Below are positions 45,717 through 57,527 of a DNA stretch of 64,000 nucleotides, in pieces (position 1 is the stretch's first letter; each line of letters opens with the position of its first letter). The translations under genes were made by a program, and so were the position numbers. This DNA is from Platerodrilus igneus (Eukaryota; Arthropoda; Insecta; Coleoptera; Lycidae). The notes under the pieces were generated by a model. That model did no database searches. It saw only the letters and a list, made by a program, of their open reading frames with translations, and was not told where the DNA came from. The DNA is taken from the NCBI GenBank assembly GCA_036346225.1, contig JARFIW010001187.1:806001-870000 (forward strand). Reading direction: 5' to 3'.

Positions 45717-47510
45717 ATGCATAGACTGGAATTGTAATTATCGTTCTCCGACGTTGGGCTGTCTTATTAATATTGCTATAAGCTCCCTCCAGAAACTTAA
45801 CTGGATTTTATCTTGAACCTACCTTGTCAACCAATAACAAAATTTGATACGTTACCGCCTTACTCGTTATCAATTTCGTATTCAACTTATAACTCCTCCT
45901 TGAACTGTTTAAATTATCAAATCACTCCCATTAACTTTATCTTATGACCTCGACTAGCATTTATTTGGAATTATAAAATTCAGTTAATTCGATTCTATAT
46001 AATGAAACAAATATTATGTACAGTTTTTGTAAATTATTTAAAATACACTTTTCAATTAATTAATGTTGTAAATCTCATTTGTCAAAAATCATATAATTTT
46101 TACTCAAAATCCAAAGTCACCAAAATCCTATTATTTTTATAAAAAAAAAAGAAGTGTGGAACGTTCGAAACCTCTTATCATTTTACGCACTTTATACGTA
46201 TTCAAGTCTTTCTTTTGTTGACTTTTTCACATACATATTATATTAAGCAAATTCAATATTCAAATAAAAAAAATAGAAAAGAAAATGTCTTATAACTAAA
46301 AATCTAACCTGGTCTATTTTCTTTGCATTGACGCATTCATAATTAGCTAATATTTCCCATGCATTAAGCCATCCATTTGACTAAAATTTATTTTCCCCCA
46401 ATTCAGGATTAATACATGTCCATTCGAAATATTGTCTATCCACACGCTTGAACCATTTCATTTAAATTATTGCCATCATCTTCTGGACTACCATTATTAA
46501 CTTATGCACCCCAATTTATTGTCATCTCATTCAGACTTAGAATTACTTCTTATCAATTTCCCCAAACTTAGAATTGGATTATCATCATTTATTTTCCCTT
46601 GACTTAGAAATTGTATTATTCTCCCCCAGAACTCGGAATTACATTTATTCTCCACGGACTCAGAGCCGTTTAATTGGCAATCGTAATTTTCATCTTTGCA
46701 CTTATACTATTTTTCACTTTGAATTATTATTACGTATCACTTTATTTCATAGTGGCGCACTTTGGCCTTTGTTGAGTTGACAACTGACTTCTTTATCACT
46801 GTACCTGTTAATATATCTTTTCTCTCCTACTCCGTCAGTCGCTCATTTATAACCAATCAAATCTTTGCACTTAAAGTAGTTTCTGATGTAATTTTCTATG
46901 CTTTCAAATAATTGTGGCCTGCTCGCAGGTGCTTGTTATCAAACATGCGGTGTTTTGATGAATCTAATCGCTTTTCCATAAACAACTGATGCAATTCGAC
47001 TTTTAATTTTCATATATGCATGTTATTTACGCAATTTTTAATCACCTCTCTTTATCACAGTTATTAACTACTTGTACGCATTCCCATTATGCATCTCGAT
47101 GCTCTATTTTTATCTCAGTATTATCCTAATTGTTTGGAACTCTTTTGAATGCATGTCTAATTACACTTTATTATATTTACATATAAATACGTGTGCTTCC
47201 ACTAAAAAATATCATTATTTGCTTTACCTAAATTAACTAAAACTCTATCTACAGGGTATTAAATATTTACTATCTACTTAATGCATGTATTTCTCATTCC
47301 TACGCCAACTATGCGTCTTCCTATGTTTATTTGCGTCGCTTAAAACTATTTATACTTTATATACAAGGTGTCGACTGCTTACTATTTACAAACTATCTCC
47401 ATTTCTCAATTCTTTACTAAATAAATGCAGTTTTCTGCTGCCTATGGTCATTTCTCATTTCTAAACGACCTTTACTATAAAGTACACCCTTAAACAACCC
47501 CTTATCACAG

Positions 47511-47512
<2 letters not shown>

Positions 47513-47542
<30 letters not shown>
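47513..47542. repeat. (AT)n microsatellite
   Basis: About 15 AT units. Confidence 0.95.
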
Positions 47543-47545
<3 letters not shown>

Positions 47546-49119
47546 AAAGCTAGACAATTTTATCATGAATATTACGTAATTCGCAAATTATGCAAAAAGC
47601 ACACATCTAACACTGTATAAGGATCACAGTAAATTTTAATTAATGCAGGGAAGCTCATTCTTTAATAATATAACCAAGTTTAGTAAGATAAATAACTCTG
47701 TACGCAGTCAAATTCATTTTAAACCAGCAAAGCATTAATAAATTTTAAATAAATACGCATTAAGAGCTAGAAAATCATGATACGAATTCTGTTAAAATAA
47801 ACACGCAATAATGCAAGGAAATCCTCGCAATAAACACACCTTTCCAAACAAACACGTTTCAGAAACGCAGGATGTAAATAAACGCATTTCAATTTACGCC
47901 ATTATAGAAATTTCGCATACGTGATTTTTAACATGGAGTAAATACAAAACCCAAAACATTATCTTGACAAAAATAAAAGTCATAAGTTTATCTACGTGAG
48001 AGGTTGAATTGTAATTTCCTACAACAAAACAAAACAAGACGGGTGAAAGTACACGGGTTATAGTATATCCACTATATAGAACCTGAATGCTACGTGATCG
48101 ACAACATCATTTCAACAAGCTATTATCAAATTCCGGAGAAAGCCCAAGGTATGGACAATAACCTATAACACGCCTTAAACTTTGAACGAAGGACGCGGAT
48201 AACCAATGATGCCAGATGGAGGCGTTGTTTTAAATACTACGCAAATTTGAAAAACAATCAATCTTTCTTCAACCAGAGCACGCTGCATAGCAGTTCAAAT
48301 TAGAAAATTACGTAAAGTGAACATAGAAAAATTAAATAATTATAATTCGTGGAAGTCGTAATAGAAAAGTTTTAAAATTAAAATAATAGTGAAAATATAC
48401 GAGAGAAGTTTGCCGTTAACTGAAAAACATAAGTGAAAGCTTTTAATTAAACATAAGTTTAATATGTATAATTTAGGGCTCTAGGTAAAAATCTAAAACA
48501 GCACATCTAAATTGGTACATAAATCAAGATTGGTACATAAATCTAAATTTGCAAATAAATCCGAATTTACATATACATCGATCTAAATTTGCATAAAAAT
48601 ATTGGTTTGCATCTATGCATCAAAGCACTAAACGGAAGATTGCTCTATGCACTAAATGGGTGTTTGGCCAAACGGTACTATAATCAACAAGTAAACTCAA
48701 CTGAAAACAATCCAGGGGTACTGGTCAATAGCAGGCAGCGGCAGATCCAAGAATAGGGAAAACAATAAGACACGTAAGGAAAACTACAGGTTAGAACATT
48801 ATCTAATAGCATAAAGCATTATTTTTTTTTTATTGAAGATTTACATTTTTTCTTATACCAGAATATTTGTGTAAAGGGTCATCAAAAATGTTTTTATACG
48901 TGAAAATTTACGTAAAGGGGAAAAGTCATTGAACGTTCAAAGGTATTTCCAATAGTATACAGTGTCATTTTTGCTGGCTTTAAACTGATTAAAGGAGCTA
49001 TAATAATTTTGGGCATAAACAAATTTATATTATTATTACTTTGATTCAGGGGTTTATTTTGTCGAAAAGTAAATCATATTATCAAGCTGTAAAGTGTATA
49101 TATATTTTTTTGTCATTAT

Positions 49120-49122
<3 letters not shown>
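47543..49122. other. No gene recognised
   Basis: AT-rich. A short local repeat of CTAAATTTGCAAATAAATC-like phrases lies near 48508-48600. No coding signature. Confidence 0.4.

Positions 49123-49162
<40 letters not shown>
49123..49162. repeat. (TA)n microsatellite with a (TG)n end
   Basis: About 18 TA units followed by TGTGTGTGTG. Confidence 0.95.
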
Positions 49163-49171
<9 letters not shown>

Positions 49172-49520
49172 ATATATAAACCGTACGATCGGGCAGTTAG
49201 AGCAGTTTGCATATTGATTCATAGGTGATATGAAATAAATTTTTTGATGGAATGTTAAAATAAACACGTTTAATGTTTATATAACCTCAATTACAACAGT
49301 TTATGCTCGCGTAGATAGATTCCGTAGTCGAATTTAGTAATAAATTTAGTATAATCTTCGTGTTAAGAAAGAATGAAGGATAGTAAAAATTGTAATAATT
49401 GTCATCAATGATCTCTGTAGCGGCATTTAAGTCTACTGAAGATTCTTTATAAACAATTGTAAATAACTAGGCATATATTTAACCAAATAAAGAACAGTAA
49501 AAGAAGTTCGTTACAATATT
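49163..49520 (+). repeat. Dispersed repeat D, copy 2
   Basis: Aligns with 39559-39872, including TAATTGTCATCAATGATCTCTGTAGCGGCATT, the CCAAATAAAGAAC block and GAAGTTCGTTACA. As in copy 1, it begins just after a (TA)n tract, so the microsatellite may be part of the repeat itself. Confidence 0.7.
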
Positions 49521-50098
49521 ATTCACGGAAAATTTTTAAACCTGTATAAAATAAAATTTGTTTTACGTAAATGGATGCGGAAAGTAGCTAAGGTTCAGCA
49601 CACAAACCTTCAAATTCTCTGAAAACTGATTAAACACGTATTCAGGAAGGTTCATGTTTTTATTTGCAATATTTATATTTAATTCATAGCTACTTACTTA
49701 GGAAAACCTTGTCGGTACATTTTTCTACCTATAAAAATCCCAAATTGCAATTTTCTTGAAAACCAATTTATTAAAGATTAACCACATCAAAGAGTATAAA
49801 GAATCCTTCCTTTATTGTGATTTGGAAGTTGCAATATCAGCAGCAGCTTGAATCATTTTAAAGGAAGCGAGTCGTCACAGGCGTATGGGTTTCATACCAT
49901 TTCAGTTTGTAAGCGTTCTATAAAAGCAGACGGTACAAGTAGCAAAGCCGAGGAAACTCCCATAAAATTTCTCATTAAAGTGGAAAGTATAAATAAAGTT
50001 CTAATCAGTAGATGATGGATTAAAAATAATCTCCAATAGAGAAATCACTGTCAGCCATACCCCGATATCCAATTTCTAATAATGATTAATTGTTAACT

Positions 50099-50148
<50 letters not shown>

Positions 50149-51420
50149 GTGATATTGACCTATTGAATAAGCTCCAAAATTTGGGTGCCACCTTTCTGTT
50201 GTGATATTGGAAGTCTGACGATGATGATCCCCTACGTAACGAGTCAATTTTCCTTTATTTTGCCCTCGTAGTAACTTCCATTATCCAACAGTTGCAGAAT
50301 CTTCTACCCAAATAAAAGAAATCACCTTCACGACTATTGCAGTAGATTGAACATAAACTTCCTCCGACTCATAAAATTGGTATATTAACCCTCACAAAAA
50401 GTTCATGAGTACAAATATTTACAATTAATATTAATAATAAAAAAGAAATGAGAAATAGAGCAAATCACATAAACATTTCAAATGTTCTCTAAAGTATCAA
50501 CTTATCTTTGCATACGCAAACATTGACCTGTTGGAGTTAAAGCACTCTCACTTCTGAGATTATCACTTTAAAAATATACTTTTAAACACAAAATGCCTGT
50601 AAAGTGCCATTCGTAATAAATAATTTCCTAAATAAATTTTAAGGCAATTAAACCTTACATACTAAATTTAGAACACAATGCACTTTTCCAATAGTCCTTT
50701 ATAGAAAAACAAATATAAAAGCTAATCCGACTTCATTAGAGTTAAACAGTTTCTCAATACAGAAGTCTCTCCGAGATTGATATCCAAACAAAATTGCTGA
50801 CAATTTACACCAAATTAACATCCAAAACCTAATTCGTCACATATTTTATTTCAGCAGCACCAAACCAATTAGGTTAGAACTAATATTCGCAGTAATGTTA
50901 GAAAAAATCCAGTAAAGCTATAAAAGCATTAATAATCGATGAAATATTTGAATTAATATTTAACACATTAAATCTAAACCTAAGGTCGCATTTAGAATGG
51001 TACTTAGAGGGTACTTAGAACGGTACATAGTGTGATCGTGGGGTATTTAGTGTCATAGACCAACCCCATTACCAAAATAATTCAAATATGCCGATTTTAC
51101 TTACAAATTTCAATCTGTAACGTCAAACTACACTTAAATTGCACTTTCCAAATACAATTCTTCTATTCATATTTATATTGTAGCACTTAATTATTTTAAA
51201 TCTTCGTTGGCTCACTGAAAATGCAGCAAGTATCCCTTTCAAAGTGAATCTGCTCTTATTTATAGCATGTGATTCACATTACAGAGCTATTCGTTCCAGG
51301 AAATTCTCATTCCACGCCTCGTACTAAACTTGGTAAAAGGCACGTACGCCGTAACCAATGAGCGAGCTTGATTATTGCTAGTTGGACATAATTATCATAT
51401 GTAATTTTCTATTAATCTAT
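49521..51420. other. No gene recognised; contains an (AT)n tract
   Basis: The (AT)n tract spans about 50103-50146. The rest is AT-rich with short frames only. Confidence 0.45.
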
Positions 51421-51625
51421 AATTACTGTGTATGTATGGATTTTTGGGTGTGTGGGTGGGCGTGCTTGTGCGTGTGGGTGCGTAAGTGGATGGGTGCGTA
51501 CGTACGTCTATGCGGGTGTGTTGGAGTATGTGCGTGCAACGTACGGGAAATGGGTGTGCAAGTTCGTGCGTGCGCGCGTGCGTGCGTACGTGCGTGTGTG
51601 CGGGTGCGTTGCCGGCGTGCCTGCT
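51421..51625. repeat. Cryptic (TG)/(TGCG) low-complexity tract
   Basis: An alternating G/T sequence with GTGCGTGCG and ACGTACGT phrases. Its purine-pyrimidine alternation generates overlapping open frames in four phases, which are artefacts of composition and not genes. Confidence 0.85.
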
Positions 51626-51733
51626 TGTGTAAAGTTACCAAACAGCAACTTTTTGAGTGGTGTAAGTTGAAAGTACACTGGATCATGGTGTGAGATTTGA
51701 TGACGTTTAGTGACGATTCTAGATTGCTTGAAA

Positions 51734-52159
51734 ATGCACGATGACCGCGTGATGGTTCGACGAGCACATGTTAACTTTTCTGCTGAGACATGTGCATCCA
51801 AGTTATTGGATGCTATAGCATATAGAAATACATTACAGTTAGCAATCAACCGAGGTAACATGATGCTACACCGTTGTGTGAATGAGTTTACAAAATCAAT
51901 TCTTTCAATTTCAGTATCTGGAAGACTCGATTGTCCAGCAGGCGAATGTGATACAAGAATGTTTTTAATAGTTTTGGAGAGAATCCCAATCTATGTTAAA
52001 CATGTCGAGAAGAAAGCTGACAAATTTAACAAATGCTCAACAGAAGCTGTCCAGAATGAGGTGCAGCTTGCAAGGGATAGAATAACCCAGGAGGAAATTG
52101 ATTATACACTGGAACCTATGCCACGAACCGTCACAAGTACGTTAGCGTCTCACTATTAA
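51734..52159 (+). CDS. Unassigned 141-codon candidate ORF
   Basis: The first ATG of an open frame at 51734 gives MHDDRVMVRRAHVNF and the frame closes with ASHY at 52159. Its composition is protein-like: charged segments (HVEKKADKF, DRITQEEIDY), spaced cysteines (about five) and no low-complexity run. It is the longest complex frame without a mobile-element assignment on the + strand. I do not recognise the family. No signal peptide or membrane segment is evident. The (TG)n tract lies just upstream. A GTACGT donor-like site occurs at 52135, but its phase does not join cleanly to the open stretch at 52972. It may be a single-exon gene, an exon, or a remnant of an integrated element. Confidence 0.35.
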   Translation: MHDDRVMVRRAHVNFSAETCASKLLDAIAYRNTLQLAINRGNMMLHRCVNEFTKSILSISVSGRLDCPAGECDTRMFLIVLERIPIYVKHVEKKADKFNKCSTEAVQNEVQLARDRITQEEIDYTLEPMPRTVTSTLASHY

Positions 52160-52971
52160 TAAAAATTAGATTTATCTTCAATTGTTTTAGAAATTTGAAT
52201 CAATTAATATCATTAAATAGTTAAAAAGTTTCTACCAATTATGATCAAAAAATTTCTAGTCCATGGTGGCCGTTGCAATTTCGAAGTTACTGAGTATACT
52301 ATGCAACAATTATGGTTTTTCTTCAAAGAAAAATTTAAAACATTGCTTTTTTATTAATAACAGTCAACAGTGACCCTTTAGTTGATAAACACTTCTAAAA
52401 CGCGAAATTCAAGGCAAAAATGTTGAATACTGTTTTATATTTAAATGTTTTTGCATTGTTTTTGCTTACTACATAACGATTACATATATTTTTATGTCCA
52501 AAAGCCTACGTATTGATATCAAGTTGTTGCATGTAAAAAATGCTATGATCTTTAATTTACAGTATTTTTGGTCCAAATTCTCATAATCGATTACATTATA
52601 GCCTCTACACTCCTAGTGTTAAATTTGGATAAATTAAAAAAGATTTCAAGCTATATTAACAAGCAGTGTTATATTCAGGTGCTTAAACACCTAGATTATA
52701 AATATCTGCGTGCCGTTTTAAACACAGTTGTATCGGTATAACTCACACCGGCGCGAATAACAAACGCTTTTCCGAAACTCGAGGCAGGCGTTGTATGTTC
52801 CTCTAAGATTCCGGTTAGATGTCCAAATTTTTTCGGAGGACGAGCAATATGAGAATTGCTTTATAAATGTGTAATACTGGTGTTGGTTAGTTCCCTTGTA
52901 ATTTTTTCCTCGACGGTACATAGAGATATGCTTTTAATTATTTGAAGTACTCTTTATTTGCAGCTCTAAAC
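52160..52971. other. No gene recognised
   Basis: AT-rich, stop-dense sequence between two candidate coding stretches. Confidence 0.4.
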
Positions 52972-53311
52972 AAGGAATAACAAAATTTTTAGTTAATGTT
53001 GGAACAGCTGTTGGCTGTAATGGCGTTCTAAACAAAGGTGGCATATCAAGTACATATTTGGTTATTAAATGAAGATAAAGATAGCGATTAATCCATCATA
53101 CAAGATTCGAATTGATATTTTATCATTATTGTTTGGTAAAGTAGTTTCAACGTATATCGTTTATTCCCAAGTAAACCAAATTTTTATGGCTGCTAATTTC
53201 TTGTTTATCATAAAAAATGTTGGTAAACGTTTAATACCTCGTTTAGTTGAAATGTTAAATAAATTTATATACAAAATTAAGGATTTGATGTCTAATGAAG
53301 TAGTGTATTAA
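52972..53311 (+). pseudogene. Unassigned candidate coding remnant in two overlapping frames
   Basis: After a TTTATTTGCAG acceptor-like site one frame reads SKQGITKFLVNVGTAVGCNG and runs to a TGA at about 53068-53071. That stop overlaps an ATG (ATGA) opening an 80-codon frame starting MKIKIAINPSYKIRID and ending NEVVY at 53311. Either one gene has a frameshift here or two short frames overlap by chance. The second frame is rich in I, K and N and hydrophobic in the middle. I cannot assign a family. Confidence 0.25.
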
Positions 53312-55035
53312 TCTCTATAACGCTTTCTTTAAAGATAGTATCACATATTGTATAATAATTAATTTGGGTAAATTTGTGTAGTTTTAGAGATTAGACTTTT
53401 GTGAACTACTTATTATGTTTTCGTAGTACAAATTTTAATACAGCGAGAAGAGAATATTAAATATATTTCCCCACGGTTCGTAATAGATGTATGTCGTTTT
53501 CCCACCATTTCCAATTAGGATAGCGGACGAAAAGGGGTGATCTTACTAGTTGGAGGAGACAGCCGCATATGCGCTCCTGTCGTAACTATCTTATTTTTAA
53601 CCGCTTGTGCGGGAGTAGTGCATACAAACTATGTAGTTGAGTATATACTTGTCGACTTCTATACCAATTCATTACCGTACCTTGTCTTGTTCGCGTTCTT
53701 CTGTTGTAGAAAACCAACGAGCTCCACAGAAAGAATATGGACTAAAACGGCAACCGTACACACACAGTAACCAAAGATAAACATAAATATTAGATAACCA
53801 GCTTGCTAATATGCATTAATTTAGAAGGTAGGCAGAATTATAATAAATATATATTGTTAATTTGCAATGTAAATTACATTGTTGCCGTTTGTTAATTCTG
53901 TGGGAATACATTGCGCCCTCTTTACAGGCAAACGATTAACAAAAACCTTTATCTACAAGAAACAGCAAATGTTGTGGTTCATTGCCTTTGTTACCAGGTT
54001 TACACCAAATGAAAAGTTTAAAACGATATAGTTTCTAGGTTGACCATAAATATTTTAATAACCATCTATAAAGAATTCAAATCTGAAAGCTGATTGAGCT
54101 CGTACAAATGATGTGTGCTTCATAAATGTTACTAATTAAATGATATGAACGAACAGAGTCAATAATCTTGAATTTAGACTGGACAATTAATAATTATCTT
54201 ATAAAAATTTTAGTTCATAAACTGTATAAATTCACCTGTTTGTTGTGGAGAACACCAGCTTGCGGTTGAGGAGAATATCCTCAATAGTGTTTAAAGCAAC
54301 ATTATAGTAAATTGCATGTTGGGAAAGTTCACTTCAGCCTAAATGGTGAGGAGAATATCCTCTAAAGTGTTCCGGAACAATAGCTAATTATTATTTAATT
54401 GCAAATTCCTACGTATCTAGTATTTTAAATATTTTTTGTGGTTAAGGGTTTTTATTCATTTTTATTCAAATCGTGCCACAGTGTTCCTATAGATTATTAA
54501 ACATGATATGTAATCCAAAACTATTTAATTTGAAAAATAGAAATAGTTTATTGCGTAATGCTCTTATTGGAAAACCGTTATTGAGTTTTCTTGGGTGTTT
54601 GTTTTAATGTCTTGTGCATAAGGGATACTACCTCTCCCTTTGAACGTTGTTCCATACTTTTTGTAGCAGTATTAGAGTCAGTGACGCCTTCCCTCCTGAC
54701 ATCTGTTATTCAACCAAGTAGACGACAAACCTACGACCACTTAAGTGCTTTCTGCAGGTGTCATGCCCGAGCCATGCCGTGGCCATGCTTATACTGTCTT
54801 TCTAAAGTTGTTTACAATCTGTCACCTGGACTCTCTCCTGTGGTAAGGAGTACGTCTCGCCTTATCATGCAAAAGACACATAAAAGAGATTTTAGTTTTA
54901 TTAATATCCCTAGGGAAAATACAAGGGCTTTAGAATTGTTTCAAAGTAAATAAATTAAATTGAATTGAAGTACAAATAGGAAGTACAAACAGGAGCTATA
55001 AAACCATAAAATAGGAGAATATTAAGGAGTACTAC
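53312..55035. other. No gene recognised; small direct repeat
   Basis: GAGGAGAATATCCTC occurs at 54268 and 54348 in an 80-bp period, each followed by a similar TAGTGTTTAAAGCAACA or AAAGTGTTCCGGAACA stretch. GAGGA and TCCTC in it are self-complementary. A 120-codon frame at 54591-54953 and a 77-codon frame at 53537-53770 resemble nothing known to me. Confidence 0.4.
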
Positions 55036-55300
55036 ATTTGATTTTCCAATGCTCCACACGAAGGTACTACATTGGCAAGGATGCGAGTCTCTTTACTTGG
55101 AAATTTTGAATTTTTCCGAACCATCGTTGTTCCAAGCAAGGAAGAAATCCTTTACGTGCGTGGTAACTCTCACACACGAGACCTACATTTTACTTCTCAA
55201 CCTAACGAGGGCGTATTTTTCAAGCAGACTGTGTCGGGATTCGAACCCGCAACCTTGGGCATAGTAGTTACACGCATACCAACTACGCCACGGAACCGCC
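55036..55300 (-). mobile_element. tRNA-derived SINE, copy 7, internal deletion
   Basis: In antisense, with the head at the right (CCACGGAACCGCC end; B box GGGATTCGAACCC at about 55236). About 25 bp between GTATTTTT and CAAGCAGACTG are missing relative to the other copies. The breakpoint falls in T runs, as expected for slippage between short direct repeats. Confidence 0.85.
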
Positions 55301-55316
55301 TTGATAATAAAGAGCA

Positions 55317-55613
55317 ATACATTTGATTTTTTCCAATGCTCCACCCGAAGGTACTACATTAGCCAGGTAGCGAGTTTTTTTAGCTGGAAATTTTTTATTT
55401 TGTCGACTCCTTGCTGTTCCAAGCAAGGTAGGGATCTCCAACATGCGTGACAACACTCATACACGGGACCTACATTTTACCTCTCATCCGAACGAGGGCG
55501 TATTTTTGTGAAAAATGCTCGCCTAACATTTTTCAAGCGAACTGTGTTGGGATGCGAACCCCGGATATTGGGCATAGTAGTCACACGCATACCAATCACG
55601 CCACAAAGCCGCC
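55317..55613 (-). mobile_element. tRNA-derived SINE, copy 8
   Basis: In antisense, full length, 16 bp from copy 7 and in the same orientation. The B box is diverged (GGGATGCGAACCCC). The body and the TTGATTTTTTCCAATGCTCC end are present. Confidence 0.85.
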
Positions 55614-56029
55614 CGATACTTATGGACAGCAAGCACATCACGTTTTGACCCTTGGGTATTATTAAGCAATATTACTCGTCCTTACATGCAGCTTCTGATG
55701 AACTAGAGTTTCAGAATATTTTATTAAGAAATGCCTCGAAACTATTCTAGTGAAGTTAGTGATTTACCCACACGTCAGTATTTCCACTGACCTGAGGTTT
55801 GATTTTATTTTTATTTAACAGTAAATAAGCGTTAATGATATCGATTACCACATGAACGTATAAGTACGAGAAAACCCCAAAATAAATTCAAGTGTTCAAA
55901 AACTTATCCGTAATATCATCTACCACATGGTTAGTATACAAGCTGTGGCAATCACATAACAAGACTTGTCTGAGATATGTGTTTTATTTCAAATAAACTT
56001 ATATCTAACTTTTATCCCCTTTAACATAG
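55614..56029. other. No gene recognised
   Basis: No features seen. Confidence 0.4.
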
Positions 56030-56520
56030 GTACTCTCATTCGCTATCTATGCACCGCATACGGCTCTTCCCTCGTTCAAAATATGTTGTATCTCATCGGT
56101 TGTCAGTCCCTTCAACAACTCTACCGTTTCTACTTTTAGATATTTAAAAAAAAATTGAAAATGAGTTTCCTTCAACGCACTTTTCACCTTTGGAGAAGCC
56201 ACCTGATGCGAAATCTTGAAAATACGGAGTATGAGCAAGCACAAGAAGGCGTTTGTCCCCAAAAACTGCGTCACTGATAAACCACTGTAGATTAGCGCGT
56301 TATCCGAGTGCAAAATCCTTAAAACGTTCTTCCAAAAATCTGGTCGCTTCTTCCTTACCCTTTCTGGTAGTTTGGTTAGAACTTCTTTGTTGCATTTCTT
56401 TAATGATTTGACCTCTCACGAACAAAGTCAGTCATGATAATACCTTTGATATTATAAGAAACGATTAGCATGATCGATTTTTTCTCGATCTTCATAAAAC
56501 CTTTAACATTTGTAAACATT
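56030..56520 (-). pseudogene. Mariner (DD34D-type) transposase relic, copy 2
   Basis: Read on the minus strand with frameshifts. KSIMLIVSYNIKGIIMTDFV corresponds to the mariner block after the first catalytic Asp, VLTKLPERVRKKRPDFWKN precedes the second, and RILHSDNAL contains that Asp. In another frame VLAHTPYFQDFASGGF corresponds to a mutated HPPYSPDLAPCDF. The tail reads SPKVKSALKETHFQ and VETVELLKGLTTDEIQH. The third catalytic Asp is lost (ASGGF). The N-terminal region was not found. Sequence differs from the other two mariners here, so a separate lineage is likely. Confidence 0.8.
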
Positions 56521-57476
56521 CCGTTGGTGATTTTTTATTTTATAAGAAATTTCGGGTTAATCCGCTGCTAGATTTTTATGTTAACCGTGATCTGTAGGTT
56601 TTTCGTATAACGAGAGAACCAGTGTCCGTAATTTATCAACATTCTTTTTAAGTATACTAGTCATCTATAAAACCTATAAGACGATGAAATGTAATACTGT
56701 TGGTAACAAATTACAAAAAAAGTAAATCTAATAAACTAGATATCATGGTCATCATCTCTACAAAAATAGGAATTTCGTAGCTTTATGCGTCTAAATAAAA
56801 ATTGTATTGCATCCGGTGACACCGGAAAGATTAAATGAACCAATTAAGAAAAATTTACAATGTTAAATTTCTCCACATAAATTAAATATTTAGAGAACAA
56901 TTACTCATTACTACGTGAAACAGAGTTTGTTATGATTTAGTTTCTTTTAGATAGCGCGTGATTTTTTTCTGTTAATCAGGCACCGTTGTAAATTAAAAAG
57001 TACTGCCGATAATTTTGCGTGAAAATAAAAGTAAAAAGAACAGCAAGAAAGATACATTCTATATGCTTAAAAATTGTAAACACCACACAGGAAGTATAAA
57101 CCACGCACTAGAAAATTATATAATTCCTGATGCCATTTATTAATCTAATAACGGCAGGATTAGCGAAATCAAGTACATTTCAAAGATTTAATAGTAACCA
57201 GCTGTGACCAAGTGAATAGTAGAAGAACAAGAAGAAATGTTCATTTATTTATAACCCCAAAACTATAAAAATACTGAAAGCAGGACCTATTAGGTTGTTA
57301 CACACCGCGTCGCGTGTTCAGAGCCACTACCACAGTTGACAACACTGGTACTATCCACGTTCACATTATTGCACAAAAAAGATATTACGACATAATTTTG
57401 TATCAAATTGTATCACATGCCAAACTCGTTCACAATGATACAAGTTGCACTTTAAAAAGATAAAAAGTACTCACTT
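56521..57476. other. No gene recognised
   Basis: AT-rich sequence. CACACCGCGTCGCGTG near 57302 begins a GC-richer patch. Confidence 0.4.
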
Positions 57477-57527
57477 AAAAATGTGGAACGCTTCACGATT
57501 TTGCGTGTCATCCTTGCGCAGGGGCCA
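57477..57527 (-). pseudogene. 3' half of U6 snRNA gene, truncated
   Basis: The minus strand carries the last 51 nt of U6 snRNA without a mismatch to the sequence I know, from TGGCCCCTGCGCAAGGATGA to GAAGCGTTCCACATTTTT, including the five-T Pol III terminator. U6 is the catalytic core RNA of the spliceosome. Upstream of TGGCCCC only ATT.GC remains recognisable. The 5' half (the CTTCGGCAG stem, ATACTAAAATTGGAACGATACAG and the ACAGAGA box) is absent and replaced by unrelated sequence. No TATA or PSE is apparent at the expected distance. The clean junction suggests insertion into, or recombination at, a genuine U6 gene, or a truncated U6 copy. It cannot make functional U6. Confidence 0.9.

Larger units (their letters stand above)
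45232..47512 (+). other. Pyrimidine-rich non-coding region, perhaps the interior of the possible LTR element
   Basis: From about 45780 the + strand is C/T-rich, like the interior of the LTR element at 16.3-20.6 kb, and has no long frame. A degenerate repeat of GACTTAGAATT-type units lies at about 46530-46675 (five copies, roughly 30-45 bp apart). The likeness of composition is the only link to an LTR element. Confidence 0.35.

Noticed and set aside
51423..51861. Antisense and sense frames over the TG-rich tract, 80-117 codons
   Set aside because: They arise from simple-sequence composition, with His/Thr/Arg or Cys/Val/Arg runs in every phase.
54591..54953. 120-codon frame as a host gene
   Set aside because: No recognised motif, no supported exon structure, and a composition compatible with chance. 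Not listed as a gene.
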